DNA of 64,000 bases, taken from assembly GCA_014529385.2 (NCBI GenBank), contig CM043963.1, positions 69,706,912-69,770,911 on the forward strand, written 5' to 3'. The position numbers and the translations under genes were made by a program. The stretch comes from Adiantum capillus-veneris (Eukaryota; Streptophyta; Polypodiopsida; Polypodiales; Pteridaceae). Under the pieces are notes generated by a model. It did no database searches, was not told where the DNA came from, and saw only the letters and a list, made by a program, of their open reading frames with translations. Every line of letters begins with the position of its first letter. Position 1 is the first letter of the stretch. Shown piece after piece: positions 20,743 through 32,536 of this stretch.

Positions 20743-21785
20743 TTATTTCTCCTTACCTTTTCCTCGGCCACGCTTAATGCCATTTTCTTCCATGTCAACC
20801 TCTCTTGAATTTGTCACCTCTACCACATGCACATTTGGGTCTGGCAAAGGTGGAACTCCTTCCACTCCTTGTGGAGCTGGTCTTGCTCCATTTGGCCTTT
20901 GTAGAAGTCGTGGTTGCTGACTAGTTCCTTCACCTGAATTCATCACTGGGTAATTCAAGTTAGGTCTCCCTGGCTCCCCACGGGGCCAAGGACAATTATA
21001 CATCCCATGTCGAGACTCACCGCAATTCCAACATTGCAAGACTCTCCTAGGTCGTGGATCTCGCTCTTCAGGCTTCTTTGCTTGTCCCTTTGGACCTGCA
21101 TCTTGTGCAAGGTGAATTGACAGGCTGCTTAAAGATTCATTTAACTTCTCAATCACTTCCGCCGTTACCTCAGGAAGCTCCTTAGATGTTGATGCTTGTA
21201 ACTTACCTTTGGGTCTAAGACCTTCTATTGGAACCTCCCCCCTTAAGCACTTGAGTTTCCTATATTTCTCAGCAACCCTAGTTTCAGCTGCATCAAAGGT
21301 AGCAGGTGCACCCGCCTCAACCTTTACCTTATGGTCAGGAAAGAGTCCGGCTATGAACCTCTCCTTCTTTAGAAATTCTGCACCATCACCAGGGTTAGAA
21401 ACATTTCGTATCCATAGAGCCCAAAGACGTAGAAACTCTTGCTTGTACAAGTAGTAGTCATCTAAGTCTTTTTGATTATGAGAAACAATGTCTTGCCATA
21501 TTTTTGAGTGTTTTGGGGATCAAAGAAGTATTTCTTGAAACGATTCAAAACTTCCGTCTAATTCCCCTTAACTTCCTCAGGCAAAGAGTCAAACCAAGTA
21601 CTAGCATCTTTCCTAAGGACTACCTCAAACATTTCTACAGGTTCTTGATTAGTTACTATCCTCTTGATACGGCAAGACATTTTAAAATTTGCTAAGAATA
21701 ATTCTGCATCCTCCCCAGGCTCTCCAAAGAACACGGGGTAGCCACTCATTTGCCTAGTTGTATCCATGTTGCTGGTTTTACTCAA
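20743..21785 (-). pseudogene. element B gag
   Basis: Two minus-strand frames. The first (21,785-21,558) starts MSKTSNMDTTRQMSGYPVFF and has the gag pattern KDASTWFDSLPEEV before a TAG. The second (21,450-20,743) has KQEFLRLWALWIRNV, FIAGLFPDHKVKVE, a long polar linker, and the zinc knuckle CWNCGESRHGMYNC (C-x2-C-x4-H-x4-C), which binds the RNA. Gag forms the virus-like particle. Between 21,451 and 21,557 the frame continues with stops. Confidence 0.85.
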
Positions 21786-22141
21786 AAAATTCTTTTTCTT
21801 TTTTCTATTTTTTGTTTTGCAAAATCAAATTTCAAAGTAGAATGAAAATGTAAACGTCAAAGCTTAGATTGTAGCGAATCAATGGCAAAATGAACGGATT
21901 GACTAAGGCATTGATAGCCGCTACTTGCCTAGGTCCAAACATACGACGAAAAACACGTTGAAATTGTAACTTTGTGCCAACTATTACATGCACGTCTTGT
22001 CTAGCCAAAGGAATGAATGTACGATACAAGTCCTCTTGATTCATTAACTTAGCTAAAACAAGATAAACACATGTACATCAAAAGATACATTATAGTCTAC
22101 AAGTGGGAGTATAATAGGATTTGGAGATTGTAGAATATCTC
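21786..22141 (-). other. element B 5' leader, part 1
   Basis: Untranslated leader between the gag start and the inserted TTAA element. It holds a 70-codon minus ORF (22,044-21,832) with no recognised domain. Confidence 0.5.
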
Positions 22142-22145
22142 TTAA

Positions 22146-23481
22146 CACTAGAATGGTAACCTAACAGGACATAAAAGTGTCCTTTCAAGGTTTTGGCCAA
22201 AAATTCCAAAACCATAGTAGATCCACTCATTTTGAAAAATCCTTTCATGAGCTTATAGTTCAATAACTACTACATATGGAAAAAATGAGAAACTTGTAAT
22301 TTTTCTCATCCCTTGGTCACTACAAGCCTCCAAAGTTTATGGACCAGTGTATTTTGCCCAAAACAACAATTTCTTATGGTTGATTGCATATAAATAAGAG
22401 TGGAGATTTTTGTAGGACATGAGATAAAATGCCCCGTTAACTTCAATGGGTTGGTGACCAAAACATATGGTTGCTTTTACTTCACTAATTTTTTTTTGGG
22501 CAAAAAAAATAGGTACAAAAAAGTTGCATTTTTGCCATTCTGCGGACCTATCATCAAAGTTTCTATAGTCACGCTCAATACAGATACTATATACATGTTT
22601 TCTTAGTTCCCTTTGGGCCTCTGGATTCAAAAGGAGCCATGTAGCATGTCAAAAGGATAATGGATCTCTTACAATTGGAACCTTGGGGGAAATGATAAAG
22701 TGCTAAATACAGCAAACATGAAAAAACTGGGTTTAGCATTATGACCTCTAGAAACCCATAGAAACTACTCAATATCTAGCCAAGTTTGTAGTCTATGATT
22801 AGATATGCTCACTACCTACAAAATACACACGGCCTAAGAAACTAGCAATATTGAGAAAGTTATACTTGCTACTCTAAAATGTATCGTATTCTTTAGCAAT
22901 CAAAAAACTCAACCATCATCATATACTATGCTCTATAGCATATTAGGTCCCCCAAAACTCAAGGAAGATTAGATTTATGTTATACATTACACTTACACAA
23001 TCAAAATTGAATTTGGATATCAAGAAAGCCAACAAAAAAATCATAAAAGTGCTAATTTTGGCCAAAAAACAGGATTATGCAATTCTTGTAAATTGGTCAT
23101 AACTTTCAATTTTAACACTTAGCTCTCCCTACAAGCATCAAAACATGTTGAGAACTATGAAGGCCTAACCTCTAGCCATCTCAACCTCACAAACATGAAG
23201 TTTAGAGTGGTATAGTTGCCAAAAATTGAAAAAAAAGCCAAAAACATGATCCGTTTTTTCACACAAATTAGGTTTAAAAATGTTGTGCAAGAGTAAGGTT
23301 AATGGTGAGATCGATACTGACAAAAAAATGCTAACTTTTTTTCAGCTCATAAGACAACTTTGTGGATATATAGAACCTAGAAATTCATTTTCATACTCTT
23401 CAAATAATTCAAGCAAAATGGTCACTTAACAGGACACAAAAGTGTCCAAGGACATAAAAGTGTCCTGTTACCATTCTAGTG
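22146..23481. mobile_element. TTAA-flanked TIR element, copy 1 (piggyBac-like MITE)
   Basis: 1,336 bp. The left end is CACTAGAATGGTAAC and the right end is its exact inverse GTTACCATTCTAGTG. It is flanked on both sides by TTAA (22,142-22,145 and 23,482-23,485). Just inside each end is AGGACATAAAAGTGTCCT, itself a hairpin (AGGACA/TGTCCT), duplicated in tandem at the right end. The interior is AT-rich with no transposase; a 97-codon minus ORF is shared in part with copy 2 but has no known domain. The TTAA duplication and the TTAACACTAGAA start resemble piggyBac ends (TTAACCCTAGAA type). It was inserted into the leader of element B. Confidence 0.85.
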
Positions 23482-23485
23482 TTAA

Positions 23486-23707
23486 TGCTTCAGCACCAAA
23501 GAGGAGTACAATATGTTGTTGAAAAAAGATTTTTCTATCAATGCAAACATTTATCCTAATCCCTTGCACCCAATGAAACTGATGAAATTGAATTGCATGA
23601 GCAGGATTACGAGGTGGTGGATTGTTCATGTAAACACAACTAGTTTTCGAAGAATTACCTTGTGTATGCTAACACAACCGCTCGTTCCTCAGTGGGGGCA
23701 CCAATTT
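23486..23707 (-). promoter_or_regulatory. element B 5' leader, part 2, with primer binding site
   Basis: On the minus strand the LTR end ...CCGCCTCA is followed after a few bases by TTGGTGCCCCCACTGAGG (about 23,687-23,704). This is the position and TGG start expected for a tRNA primer site. Which tRNA was not determined. Confidence 0.65.
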
Positions 23708-26181
23708 TGAGGCGGTCCGGGGCGGGCAACAAGAAGAGCGGCCTCTAAACACCCTTCGAGGCTCCCGTGCTGCTCAATTGGGACTGGGGAAAGCACAATC
23801 AGAGACAACAACAACCCACAGCCAGAAACCAAACAAGAAAAGGGGCACCACCTAGTTGTAGATGCGAACTAGGACGCACGTGATATCTCCTTGTACTCAA
23901 ACGCACAAAGAGAGGGGAATGCAAGATAGCCACACACACCAAACACAAACATTCACCACGCCAGAGAGCGGTAAAGAGCACAAATCAACTTGAGAAACTC
24001 AGTCTTAGCCTGAAAGACTAGATGCACACAAAGCTTGATGAGAAATAGAGAGACAACACAAAACTTGACCTTGTTGCCAATACACAAATTGTCTTAGGGT
24101 CACGAGAGACCTCTCACCGAGCACCCTCTTACAATTGACTTTTTAGGCAAACAATTCAACAAGCCTTCAAACCATCAAGCATGAAATAGCACAACAGACT
24201 TCAAGGACAATATACCTTCAACCACTTGATGAGCCAACTTATCAAGTCAATTTGGAGAGAAGAGACGTAGTTGCAGCATACAATTGCACCCAAAACTATG
24301 AATCTTATTTATGGACAAGAGTAGGCTACGAGTGTGATGCAGAGTATGGTATCACTCCACTCCTCTAGATGGCATAACTAACTTCAAGCTTCTCCATGCA
24401 CCTATGTGTAGTGATGGAATAGAGCACTCACAATGCACACACTCTACACAACTAGTCTTGAAGAGTTGTGTGTTATGTGTTGAGAATGGTGTGGTGTAGT
24501 GTGATCATGTGTTATTTACAAGGGAGAGAAGGGCTCTGTTTATAGGTTTTAGATCCCCGATAAGGATTAGACCTAATCAAGTTTATTTGAAGAAATCAAA
24601 GATTATGCATATTTTATTTTTTTAAAATAAGGGTGGGTCTCTCCTATCCTTTGAGTCACATGGATGTGGGCTCAAGGGAAGAGAATTATTGAGGATGAAA
24701 GGAGAGAGGATTGAGTGAATAATTTGGGAGTGCCTACTCTAGTAGAGGGTGGATTTTACAATAAGGTTAGTGGTTAGTAGTTAGTAATTATCACTATAAA
24801 ATATTTACAAAATATTTAGAGAAGGGATAAGCTTGTAAAGCAAGGTTGAAGCTTGGAGAAGTTGACATTCACCTCTTTACATCACCGATAGAAGAAGCGG
24901 TGAGCATGGCGAAGTAGCGCGTGTCGATGAAGCTATGTTATCTTCAAACCTTGGAAAATTCATGATAAAAGCCTTCATTTACAGAGGTTAACCTTGGATG
25001 TTTGTTGATTTTTTGAAGTTCTTTACAAAGTTGAAGAGAGTATGGTAATATGGACATATATGTAGAGAGAAAGGGGAGCAACTAGGGGTGTAGAAATGGA
25101 GGATGAAGGCTATGGAGGTGTGAGAGAAGTGGCAATGGTGAAGAGGGTGAATTAGGACATGGGAGTTGCAGGTTTGGGAGTGGGAAGGAAAGGGATGAGT
25201 GTGCATGTGGGTGGGAGTGTGAAAATGTGAGAGAAGAGTAAGAGGATCCTTGTGTGCATAGAGTGGGTAGACTGGGTCGCACAAAACAATTCACCAAAAT
25301 TCGTGCTTATCTCCAAAAATGCTGAAATATTTATGTAAAATACTTCAGCTCACGAGATTTATTTTTTATGTTGACAAATTTTGCTGATTCGGATGATAGA
25401 AGGGTGCCAAAATTCGCCCAAAAAGCTGTGTATTGTGGGACTGCAAAGGTGCTTATGTGGGACCCTTTTTGTTTGAATTCTCCTTATACATCCAAAGGTG
25501 AGCCCCCCATGAGCCATGCCATGACCTAAGGAATCCAAGTGGCCCTTGCCACATGCATGGATGATGAATTTTGAAGAATAAAAAACAATTGCACATGATA
25601 GACCTAGTGCTTGGATTTTTCCTAGCCCATGTCTTTATGAGCACATGGTGTATGGAAAAAATATGTGCAGGACCCATGAAGGAATATCATGATAGGAGTA
25701 TTTTATTTTGTTTTTGGGTGAAAGAGTAAAATATGCAAGTGAGAAAATATCTAGTGAAAGTGAGTGACAATGTAGAAACAAATTTCGACTTCCACGAGGG
25801 TGCGGGATGAAATATGGGTTTATTTTGTAAAAATAAATATTATGGGGTATGTACACACTAACATAGAAATATTTCATGCCATGAAAGGATGCAAAGAGAT
25901 TTATAAAAATGCACACTTAGGTCTGATAACGCACACCTAAGAATATGTATTTATATAAATACAAATTTTTTGAAAAAAACCCTTTATACTTAGGTCCTTT
26001 ATTTGATAAAAAATATTTACATGTAAAGAGGACCGTAATATTATAAATTTATTTTTTGGTCTCCTAGCCCAATGAATCGCTCAGTGATTTGATATAAAAA
26101 AATATGATAAAAACCTAAACGCACGCACACTATTTATAATGAAAAAGCAAGCCTAGTCATTGTGCTAGGGTGTTTTTGTGG
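23708..26181 (-). repeat. element B, 5' LTR (right copy)
   Basis: Partner of 14,001-16,475, about 98-99% identical by eye. On the minus strand this is the upstream LTR and would drive transcription. The TATA-like CCTATAAACAG lies near 24,540, followed by GAGCCCTTCTCTCCC. Confidence 0.92.
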
Positions 26182-28669
26182 GGTGAAGTGGCTTCTTAAA
26201 ATTATTTTATGAGAGCCGAAAAACGGCTATCAATACCTATGGCCAACATTTTATCAATTTTCTTCTTGACCGCTATTGCATACTTTGGATTGAGACCAGA
26301 CCATGCATAGGCTTGGCATTCTCCTAAGGGGGTATAAAATGACGCCTAGAGACGGGTCAAGTCTTGTGAGGTCCTTGTATGGCCACGCAAAAACTTCTTT
26401 CCAAAAAATCATCAAATCTAGTAATTGGGGGATGATCTAAGAGCCATGTTGCTAGAAAAACTGGGTTGGGCTCTTCCCTAGTACCCAGATTGATTTCTTT
26501 GATTGGATCTGGCTACTTTTTGAGGTTCCACTCTTCTATGGCACGCTAACTAGCTTTAGTCAATGCTTCCACATCATGAGCATGAGTTTGATCAATGTGA
26601 AAGTTTTGTCTCTACTCTCGTAACCATCCTTGAGGAAGTTCATCCACAACAAGCCATCTTTACCTTTCCTGAAGCTGGTTTTCTAACTCTCTGGTTGGGT
26701 GGATCGGACTTTGCCTTTCCCAACATTGACTTGGTAGAATCATCTGTGTCTACCTTATGATGTGAAACCTCTTCTTGTTGCACATGTAGACAAGAATTCT
26801 TACCCCGCTTGTGATGAGTGATGGGCTCACCTGGACTAACAAAACTGACTTCTTCAATTTCTTGTGTTGGCTTCTCTTTGTCGATTTGTGTGATGACAAC
26901 AACACAATGAGGGTCAAGTGCTACTTGTAACCATTTGAGGAGCTCAGTTTCTACATCCAAGGCTATCCCTTTGGGCAAGACCACCTCCTCCTATGGGGCT
27001 TGATCAGCTTATTTAGCTTCTTCCTTTTGGTCATCATGTTGTGCAATGATTAGGGAAGACCTCCTATTGGATGTGTCAGCTCCACTCTCAAGTTGAATTT
27101 GTCTATGCCCTATGCTTGGTGTTGTAATCCACATGCTATCATTACCCGAATCGTGAAGCGCTTGGGTATGTCTTAGCCAAGGCCTACTAATAAGTAGAGG
27201 TAAGCTGCAGTTCAATTTTGATATATGAGCCACCACAAAATCAAGCCAAAAGGTGAAGTCTTCTATTGTCTTGGTTGGCACTAAACCAAGTTGTCTCATG
27301 GTGAAATCTGGTGACATGAGGTTAATACTTGGGCCACTATCCACAATCACAGTTGTAAACTGCTGGCCATAAATGGGCATTGTGATGTGAGGGCTTTTAT
27401 AATCAGTTACTGGACCTGGTGGGTGGGAAATCATGTATAGCTCTTCAGAGGTAAGCGTGGGCAAGTGCCCACAGCTATTTGTGCCCAAGGGATAGAGAAC
27501 TTGGATTGCCCTAAGGAGGTCTACCCTAAACATAGGATCTATCTAGAGAAGTGTGTACAGTGAGACTCTTTTATAGGTGGTCTTCAAAATCTCCTCAACA
27601 GGCAATGTTATTAACCTATCCATACTTCCTTGTGGCTGAGCTTGGGTTTCCATGTCTTGTAGGGCTTTTGTGTATGCTTCCTCCAATTTTGAATTCATAA
27701 CTAAGTTCTTTGGCTCTGGTGTTGTTTCTTCTTCCAATATAGTCTCTAAGTGACTAGTTGACTCCTTTGGAGGTGTCGTAGGTAGAGTCTTCTATATAGG
27801 CAAATGTATGCCTTGGACTATTCTTTGAGCTCTTGTGAGTACTGCAGTAGTTCTTGAAATATTTTAGGCTAAGGTGGTAGGTGAAGGGTGAGGAGTAAGG
27901 ACATGAGCGGATGCTGAGGGAAAAGTGGATACATTGGGCTCTTGTGAATTAAGCTGAGAGCTTACCTAGATTATGTTGAGAGAAGAAGATGGGTGTTGCT
28001 TTCCAGGCAATCTCTAGTGTAATGGTCTTTGGGATCTAGACAATGCCTGCATGGTGGAGTGCATTTTGGTACTCAACATCGGGTTTGGAAGTGACCATCT
28101 TCACCACACCTACAACACATCACTGTTTGGTTGGCTAGCTAAGGCCCTTTATGGGGCGTGGAGGGCAAGGTGCTTGTAGGACACAAACTTGGTATGAGCT
28201 AGGGGTGGTATAGAAGCTCCATATCAGAGGACCACTATATGCGGACACATTGGGGACGTTGGTGAATATAAAGATGGTTGGTGCTAGGAGTGTACACAAG
28301 CATGGACATGTATGATAACAGGTGCAACCAGAGTGCTAAAGCATGTGTAAGTCCAAGGCAGCAAGGGGTATCTGGAGATGTGTGTCTGTTGTGATTTTTA
28401 AAGCTAGAAATGCTCTATATGGAGCTAATTTGATTGAGTGGTTTATATGTCCAGGGTGTTGGGAGTATGTGGCAAGATATGGTGTTCAAGGTGCTTTCCA
28501 AGCCGGTCAAGATTGCTCCTCAATTAGAGCTATGGGTTGAAAGATATCTCAGTTTAAAAGTAGAGTGCTTTGCAAAACTCGTTGCAACTTGGTAGGTGCA
28601 AATAAATGGTCAGAGCTAGTGTAATTGGGGATAGATTCAAAGTGATCAAATTATGGTGCATGACCGTCT
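26182..28669 (-). pseudogene. element P (old Ty3/gypsy), gag and protease half
   Basis: On the minus strand, from upstream: two gag zinc knuckles (MCCRCGEDGHFQTRC, about 28,090-28,135; and CRHCLDPKDHYTRDC, about 28,010-28,055), then a protease (27,533-27,009) with VIVDSGPSINLMSPDF and LLISRPWLRHTQALHD. A polar linker follows (26,984-26,640), and finally the start of RT (NPKYAIAVKKKIDKMLAIG, about 26,310-26,250). Frames are interrupted by stops. The order runs straight on into 14,000-12,190, so element B split P. The gag N-terminus and 5' LTR of P are not recognised; 28,140-28,669 shows no clear domain. Confidence 0.78.
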
Positions 28670-28674
28670 CTTCG

Positions 28675-30273
28675 TGTCATAAAAACTAATATCTAATTCT
28701 CCTAAACGATTTTCTCATGTTAAACTGATCATTTATTATGGGGAAGTGCCAGGGGAGAAAAAGCTAGAATATTGGTTAAGCTGGCAGACCGGCCACAGTA
28801 GGGACCCAAAGGAGGGGAAAAAGGGATCCAAAGGGGGGGCCATCTTCAAAAGAGAAATGTGCAACAATGGGCTTAAAAGACCCTAAGGTTCAGCCCATTA
28901 AGAATTCCAAACTGCTAAGCTTCCCAAAATTCAAAGGTTGTGTCCAAAGGTCAAACATAAGGGAAATTGGATGCTTTGTGTGTGTCCCGAAAGTCCTCAT
29001 GCATCCCTACATAGGAGGGGGAGAGCCCTAGTTGTAGGAAATGAGAGAGAAACTCACACACACACACACACACAAGTTCCCATTAGACAAAGGGAATAAG
29101 GGACACATGTAAGCTCCCTAGCCTAGATGCCCACAAGGTGTACTCAAATCCTATTGGATGACCTTGGAGGTGGACCAATGATATTTAGGCTAGAGTAAAT
29201 CTAGTTTAATCAATTGAAAAACACTTAATAAAAGAACCAATAAGAATTAAGCTCTCTAGAAGACTATTGGACAATCTCCCAAGGGGTCCAATGAGCATTC
29301 AACAGCCCAATGGCTTTGCCTGATTCCTATTGGCCAGGAGGCAAAGGGGTCCAATGAGCGTTTAGTTGCATTTATTAATTACCTAAAGCTCTCACAAAAG
29401 GGGAAAGGGGGACACATGTCAGAAGGCTATCACTTATGCGGCTTAATTTCCATTGGCTGAGGCTGGGGAGGTCCAATAGGATGTGAGCATGAGAAAATAG
29501 CAAAAGGGGTCGACCAAGAGATAGACTGGCCTGATTTTTCAAAGGCATTATTCACTTAGACACTCACACAATCAATGTGTGAAGCAAGAAGACTCTCTCT
29601 CTCTCCTTCTCAAGCTTTAATGGAAAGCTTACCACCTACTCCAAGCTTGTGAGAAGGGAGGCCTACACCAACAACTCTTGGATTTGTGATGCAAATCCAA
29701 CCAAGAGACAAGCTTCAATGCCTGCTCATCTCCTCTACCATGCTAATTACTAAGCTAAGCTATGTTAATAAAAGTGATTATGTGAGGAGATGTATATCTT
29801 TCTCGTAAGAATACTCCTTCTTTCTCTCAATCTACTCTCATACCCCGCTAGCTCTCACCATCTTTGAAGGTGTGTGAGGTCTTGGGTATGAGACCGTGAG
29901 GGAATTGATGTTGTGTTTGATAAGTGTTTTGCTTAGTTCATGAAGTTTCCATCTTCATTGCACTAGCTAGTATTGAAGGAAGACAAAGAATTGTATTGTA
30001 AAATGTCTCTCTTGATGGGAGAAACCATAATACAAAGCCTTTTGGAGGGGGGACTGGCTCCATGCAAATCCGGTCCTCAACTGTTGTCAATTGCTTAATT
30101 TCTCTCTCTTTTGAAGTATTTTTCATGCTATCTAACTAAGTGTTATAGTTTTTTGTTGCTCTCTCCACCCAAGTACTCTTGTTATTCTCATTAGGAATCT
30201 ATTCCAATGAAATGCTCACTATGTTCATGCTATTTTCCGCTACACACAAGTTACTAGGCCATTAAATGTTACA
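28675..30273 (+). repeat. element A, 5' LTR
   Basis: 1,599 bp, TGTCATAAAAACTAATATC ... AAATGTTACA (TG...CA). It closely matches 42,119-43,709 and, inverted, 53,184-54,560 and 58,690-59,738. It contains a (CA)n microsatellite near 29,055 at the same place as in the other copies. The 5 bases before it are CTTCG; the 5 after the partner LTR are CTTTG. Confidence 0.95.
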
Positions 30274-30274
30274 T

Positions 30275-30290
30275 TGGTATCAGAGCCAAG
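30275..30290 (+). promoter_or_regulatory. element A primer binding site
   Basis: TGGTATCAGAGCCAAG starts one base after the LTR end. TGGTATCAGAGC is the usual complement of plant initiator-Met tRNA 3' ends. Confidence 0.85.
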
Positions 30291-30674
30291 GTTTCTCTTT
30301 TCTTGCTCAAGGAGGGAGGTCCTCAAGCTAGCTATAAATGGTTGGTATTGTTAATTGCATGTGAGTAAGTAGAATAGGGATTTTTCAGCCTTGCAGTGCG
30401 CCTGCCTTTGTGCAGTTAACGGGGCATCACCGTCGAGAGCTATGGTCTTAATAGTGGAGTCCTACGGGGATTGCCTACGGATTAACCACTATTGAGCTAC
30501 TAGAAGCTTGACAGGAGCCTGTGTTGTTTTGGTGTTGAATGACCGTCTCTTCTATTCCTTGCAAATAATGGTATTTGAGCCACGGGTACAGTAGCTTGAG
30601 TGCTTTTTCTAAAGGGGTAAAGAGGAGTAGCAACTAGGGCTTGAAGTGCCAAAGTACACCTAGAAGTTGTTAGA

Positions 30675-32236
30675 ATGGCTAAGAATAGTAAAGAGAGTGA
30701 AATTAATGTTGATAACTTTGAATTTGCTAATTAGCAGGCTACTAATGATGCCCCGATGCTTGTTAACTATCTTGTTTCTAGGATTCAACAAGCCATGGGC
30801 AATTCATCCCTCCAAAGTGAAGTGCAGTGGCAGCTTCGTGCTCATGGGATTCTCCAAGCTCCCCACCATGACGAGAGAGCACCTAGGAAGCCTCCTTGCG
30901 AGACTTCCAAGAGAGGCCTCTCTCCGATTCGGGAAGAAGAAGAGGATCCATATGAAGGGATCAAATATTTGCTCCTTGATGACGTATCTCCTTCTCAAAG
31001 GAGAATTCAAGAGCCCCCACGGAAGGAACAAGAAATAAGTGAGTCTACTGCAACCTCGACAAAGATGGCTCCACGAAGACGGCGGGCTAAACGCTCTCCA
31101 TCACCTCCAAAATGGAGAAGGCCATCACATATCTCCACACCCTATTTCAAAGAGGGATGACAGGAAGAAAAGGAAGAAAAAGGCAAGAAAGACACCCTCT
31201 TCTCCATCTTCTTCATCCTCTTCGTCTTATGAAAGTGATGGTTAAGACAAAGAAGATCAAGGTAAGAAAAAGGCGAGAAAGAGGTCACCCTCTTCTCCAT
31301 CTTCCTCAAGTTCTTCACCTTCTGAAGAAAGTGATGGTAAATTCTTTGAACCATCAAAAAGAAGAGGCCATAGGAAATCCTATGCTGTGTGGAAGAGGTC
31401 ATCCAAGCTCAAGAAGTTCAAAGAGGGAAGGAAGAGCATCTCTTTCCTTACCTGCGATGGCACCTTTGGTGCTACGGACAAAGTCTTGGCCTTTATCCAA
31501 CAATTCGATGTGGCGTTTCAAGATGAGGGCTTCACGGAGTCCTCTAAGCTACACCATGTAGCTATGCACTTTCAAAAGTGCACTCTGCAGACAATGGTGG
31601 TCTAGCCTATGGGCCAACGGTGAAGCTCCACGAACATGGAAATCTTTAAGAGCTTCCATTATGAAGCAGTTTTTGGCCACCAATGCCAAAGACAAAGTAC
31701 TCACCAAATGGTGAAGCTTGAAGCTCTCTCCCTAAAAATTCCATTCACAGATATGTAGACAAGTTTTGGGACTTACAACTCAAAGCCACTATCTTCAAGA
31801 AGTTGGATTTTGAACAGCAAAAGCAACAATTTTGTGCGGGCTCAATTGAAGAAATGGTGGAGTATGTCAACTCCCAAAAGCCACGCACCATATCGACAGT
31901 TATACACCATACTATGGTGGCTTCTCGAATCAATTTCCAAATGGGAGCTAAAAGAAATTCTAAGCCCACGGAAAACAAGGGTTCCAATGAGCCTAAGGGG
32001 AAGGACAATGTCCAAAAGTCTCCTAAGGGAAATTCCGACAAAGCTAAAGAGAAGGGAGTTTATAAAGGAAAATATAAACTCTCTCCTGAAGAGCTTGAGC
32101 ATTATCGCAAGGATAACTACTATTTCAAGTACGGCGAGGAAGGGCATGTGTATCACGCTTGTCCCCAAAAGAACACCCGCCATGAACCTCCTAGAGCTAC
32201 CTTGGTCGAAATCCAAGAGGAGGATATTCACCACAA
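30675..32236 (+). pseudogene. element A gag
   Basis: The start MAKNSKESEINVDNFEF is followed by a TAG and then an open region (MLVNYLVSRIQQAMG...). Next is an Arg/Ser-rich block (RRRRAKRSPSPP), with two repeats of the type KKARKRSPSSPSSSSSS ended by acidic ESDG. The retrotransposon gag core (SISFLTCDGTFGATDKV, AFIQQFDVAF) runs to about 31,920. The RNA-binding knuckle at about 32,120-32,160 reads YYFKYGEEGHVYHAC: both leading cysteines of the CFKCGE knuckle kept in E2 have become Tyr, a TGC to TAC change. Multiple stops and frameshifts. Confidence 0.85.
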
Positions 32237-32536
32237 AGGATCTCCTCTATGCCATGCTTGGGGAAAGGTAAGAGAACATGATGCTTTTATTCTCTTTGAC
32301 CCTGGTTCTACTCACAATTTCATATACACAGATTTGGCCACCAAGATAGGCATACAAGCCTATGAGACGAGAGATGTCCTACCCACAGACAATGCTTTCA
32401 AGGGGCAAGAAGCTTCAGTCACTCCTTAATCGGGAAATTGAGGCTCCATGTCCAAAGCTATGTGGACAAAGAGGACTTCTTTATCTCTCCTCTCAAGCAT
32501 GAGGATGTAATCCTAGGGGCACCATGATTTGATCGC
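32237..32536 (+). pseudogene. element A protease
   Basis: HAWGKVREHDAFILFDPGS and THNFIYTDLATKIG mark an aspartic protease. The active-site triplet is D-P-G rather than D-[ST]-G. A stop at about 32,430 and another near 32,524 separate it from the LKHEDVILGAP flap region. E2 has D-R-G at the same place, so the two copies have lost the residue independently. Confidence 0.8.

Larger units (their letters stand above)
14001..26181 (-). mobile_element. element B: near-complete Ty3/gypsy retrotransposon (Tat-like, dual RNase H)
   Basis: A 12.2-kb element with two about 2.47-kb LTRs, a primer site, gag, protease, RT, gypsy RNase H, a second archaeal-type RNase H, and integrase, all on the minus strand. 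The second RNase H places it near the plant Tat lineage; that is established knowledge of the lineage applied to motifs seen here. It sits inside the RT of element P. Despite the young LTRs, gag and pol have several stops. A 1.3-kb TTAA-flanked element sits in its 5' leader. I could not confirm a clean 5-bp target duplication: the flanks are GGTAC and GGTGA. Confidence 0.9.

Noticed and set aside
22146-23481. Reading the TTAA element as a CACTA element because its ends begin CACTA
   Set aside because: CACTA elements make 3-bp duplications; here the empty site shows a 4-bp TTAA duplication, and the rest of the end does not look like CACTACAAGAAA.
14001-26181. Segmental duplication instead of LTRs for the 2.47-kb repeat pair
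   Set aside because: The pair is direct, borders a primer site on one side and a polypurine tract on the other, and encloses one complete gag-pol in the right order; LTRs explain this better.
30804-31031. Minus-strand ORFs opposite element A gag, and similar shadows opposite all pol domains
   Set aside because: They lie antisense to recognised gag-pol motifs, so they are frame shadows.
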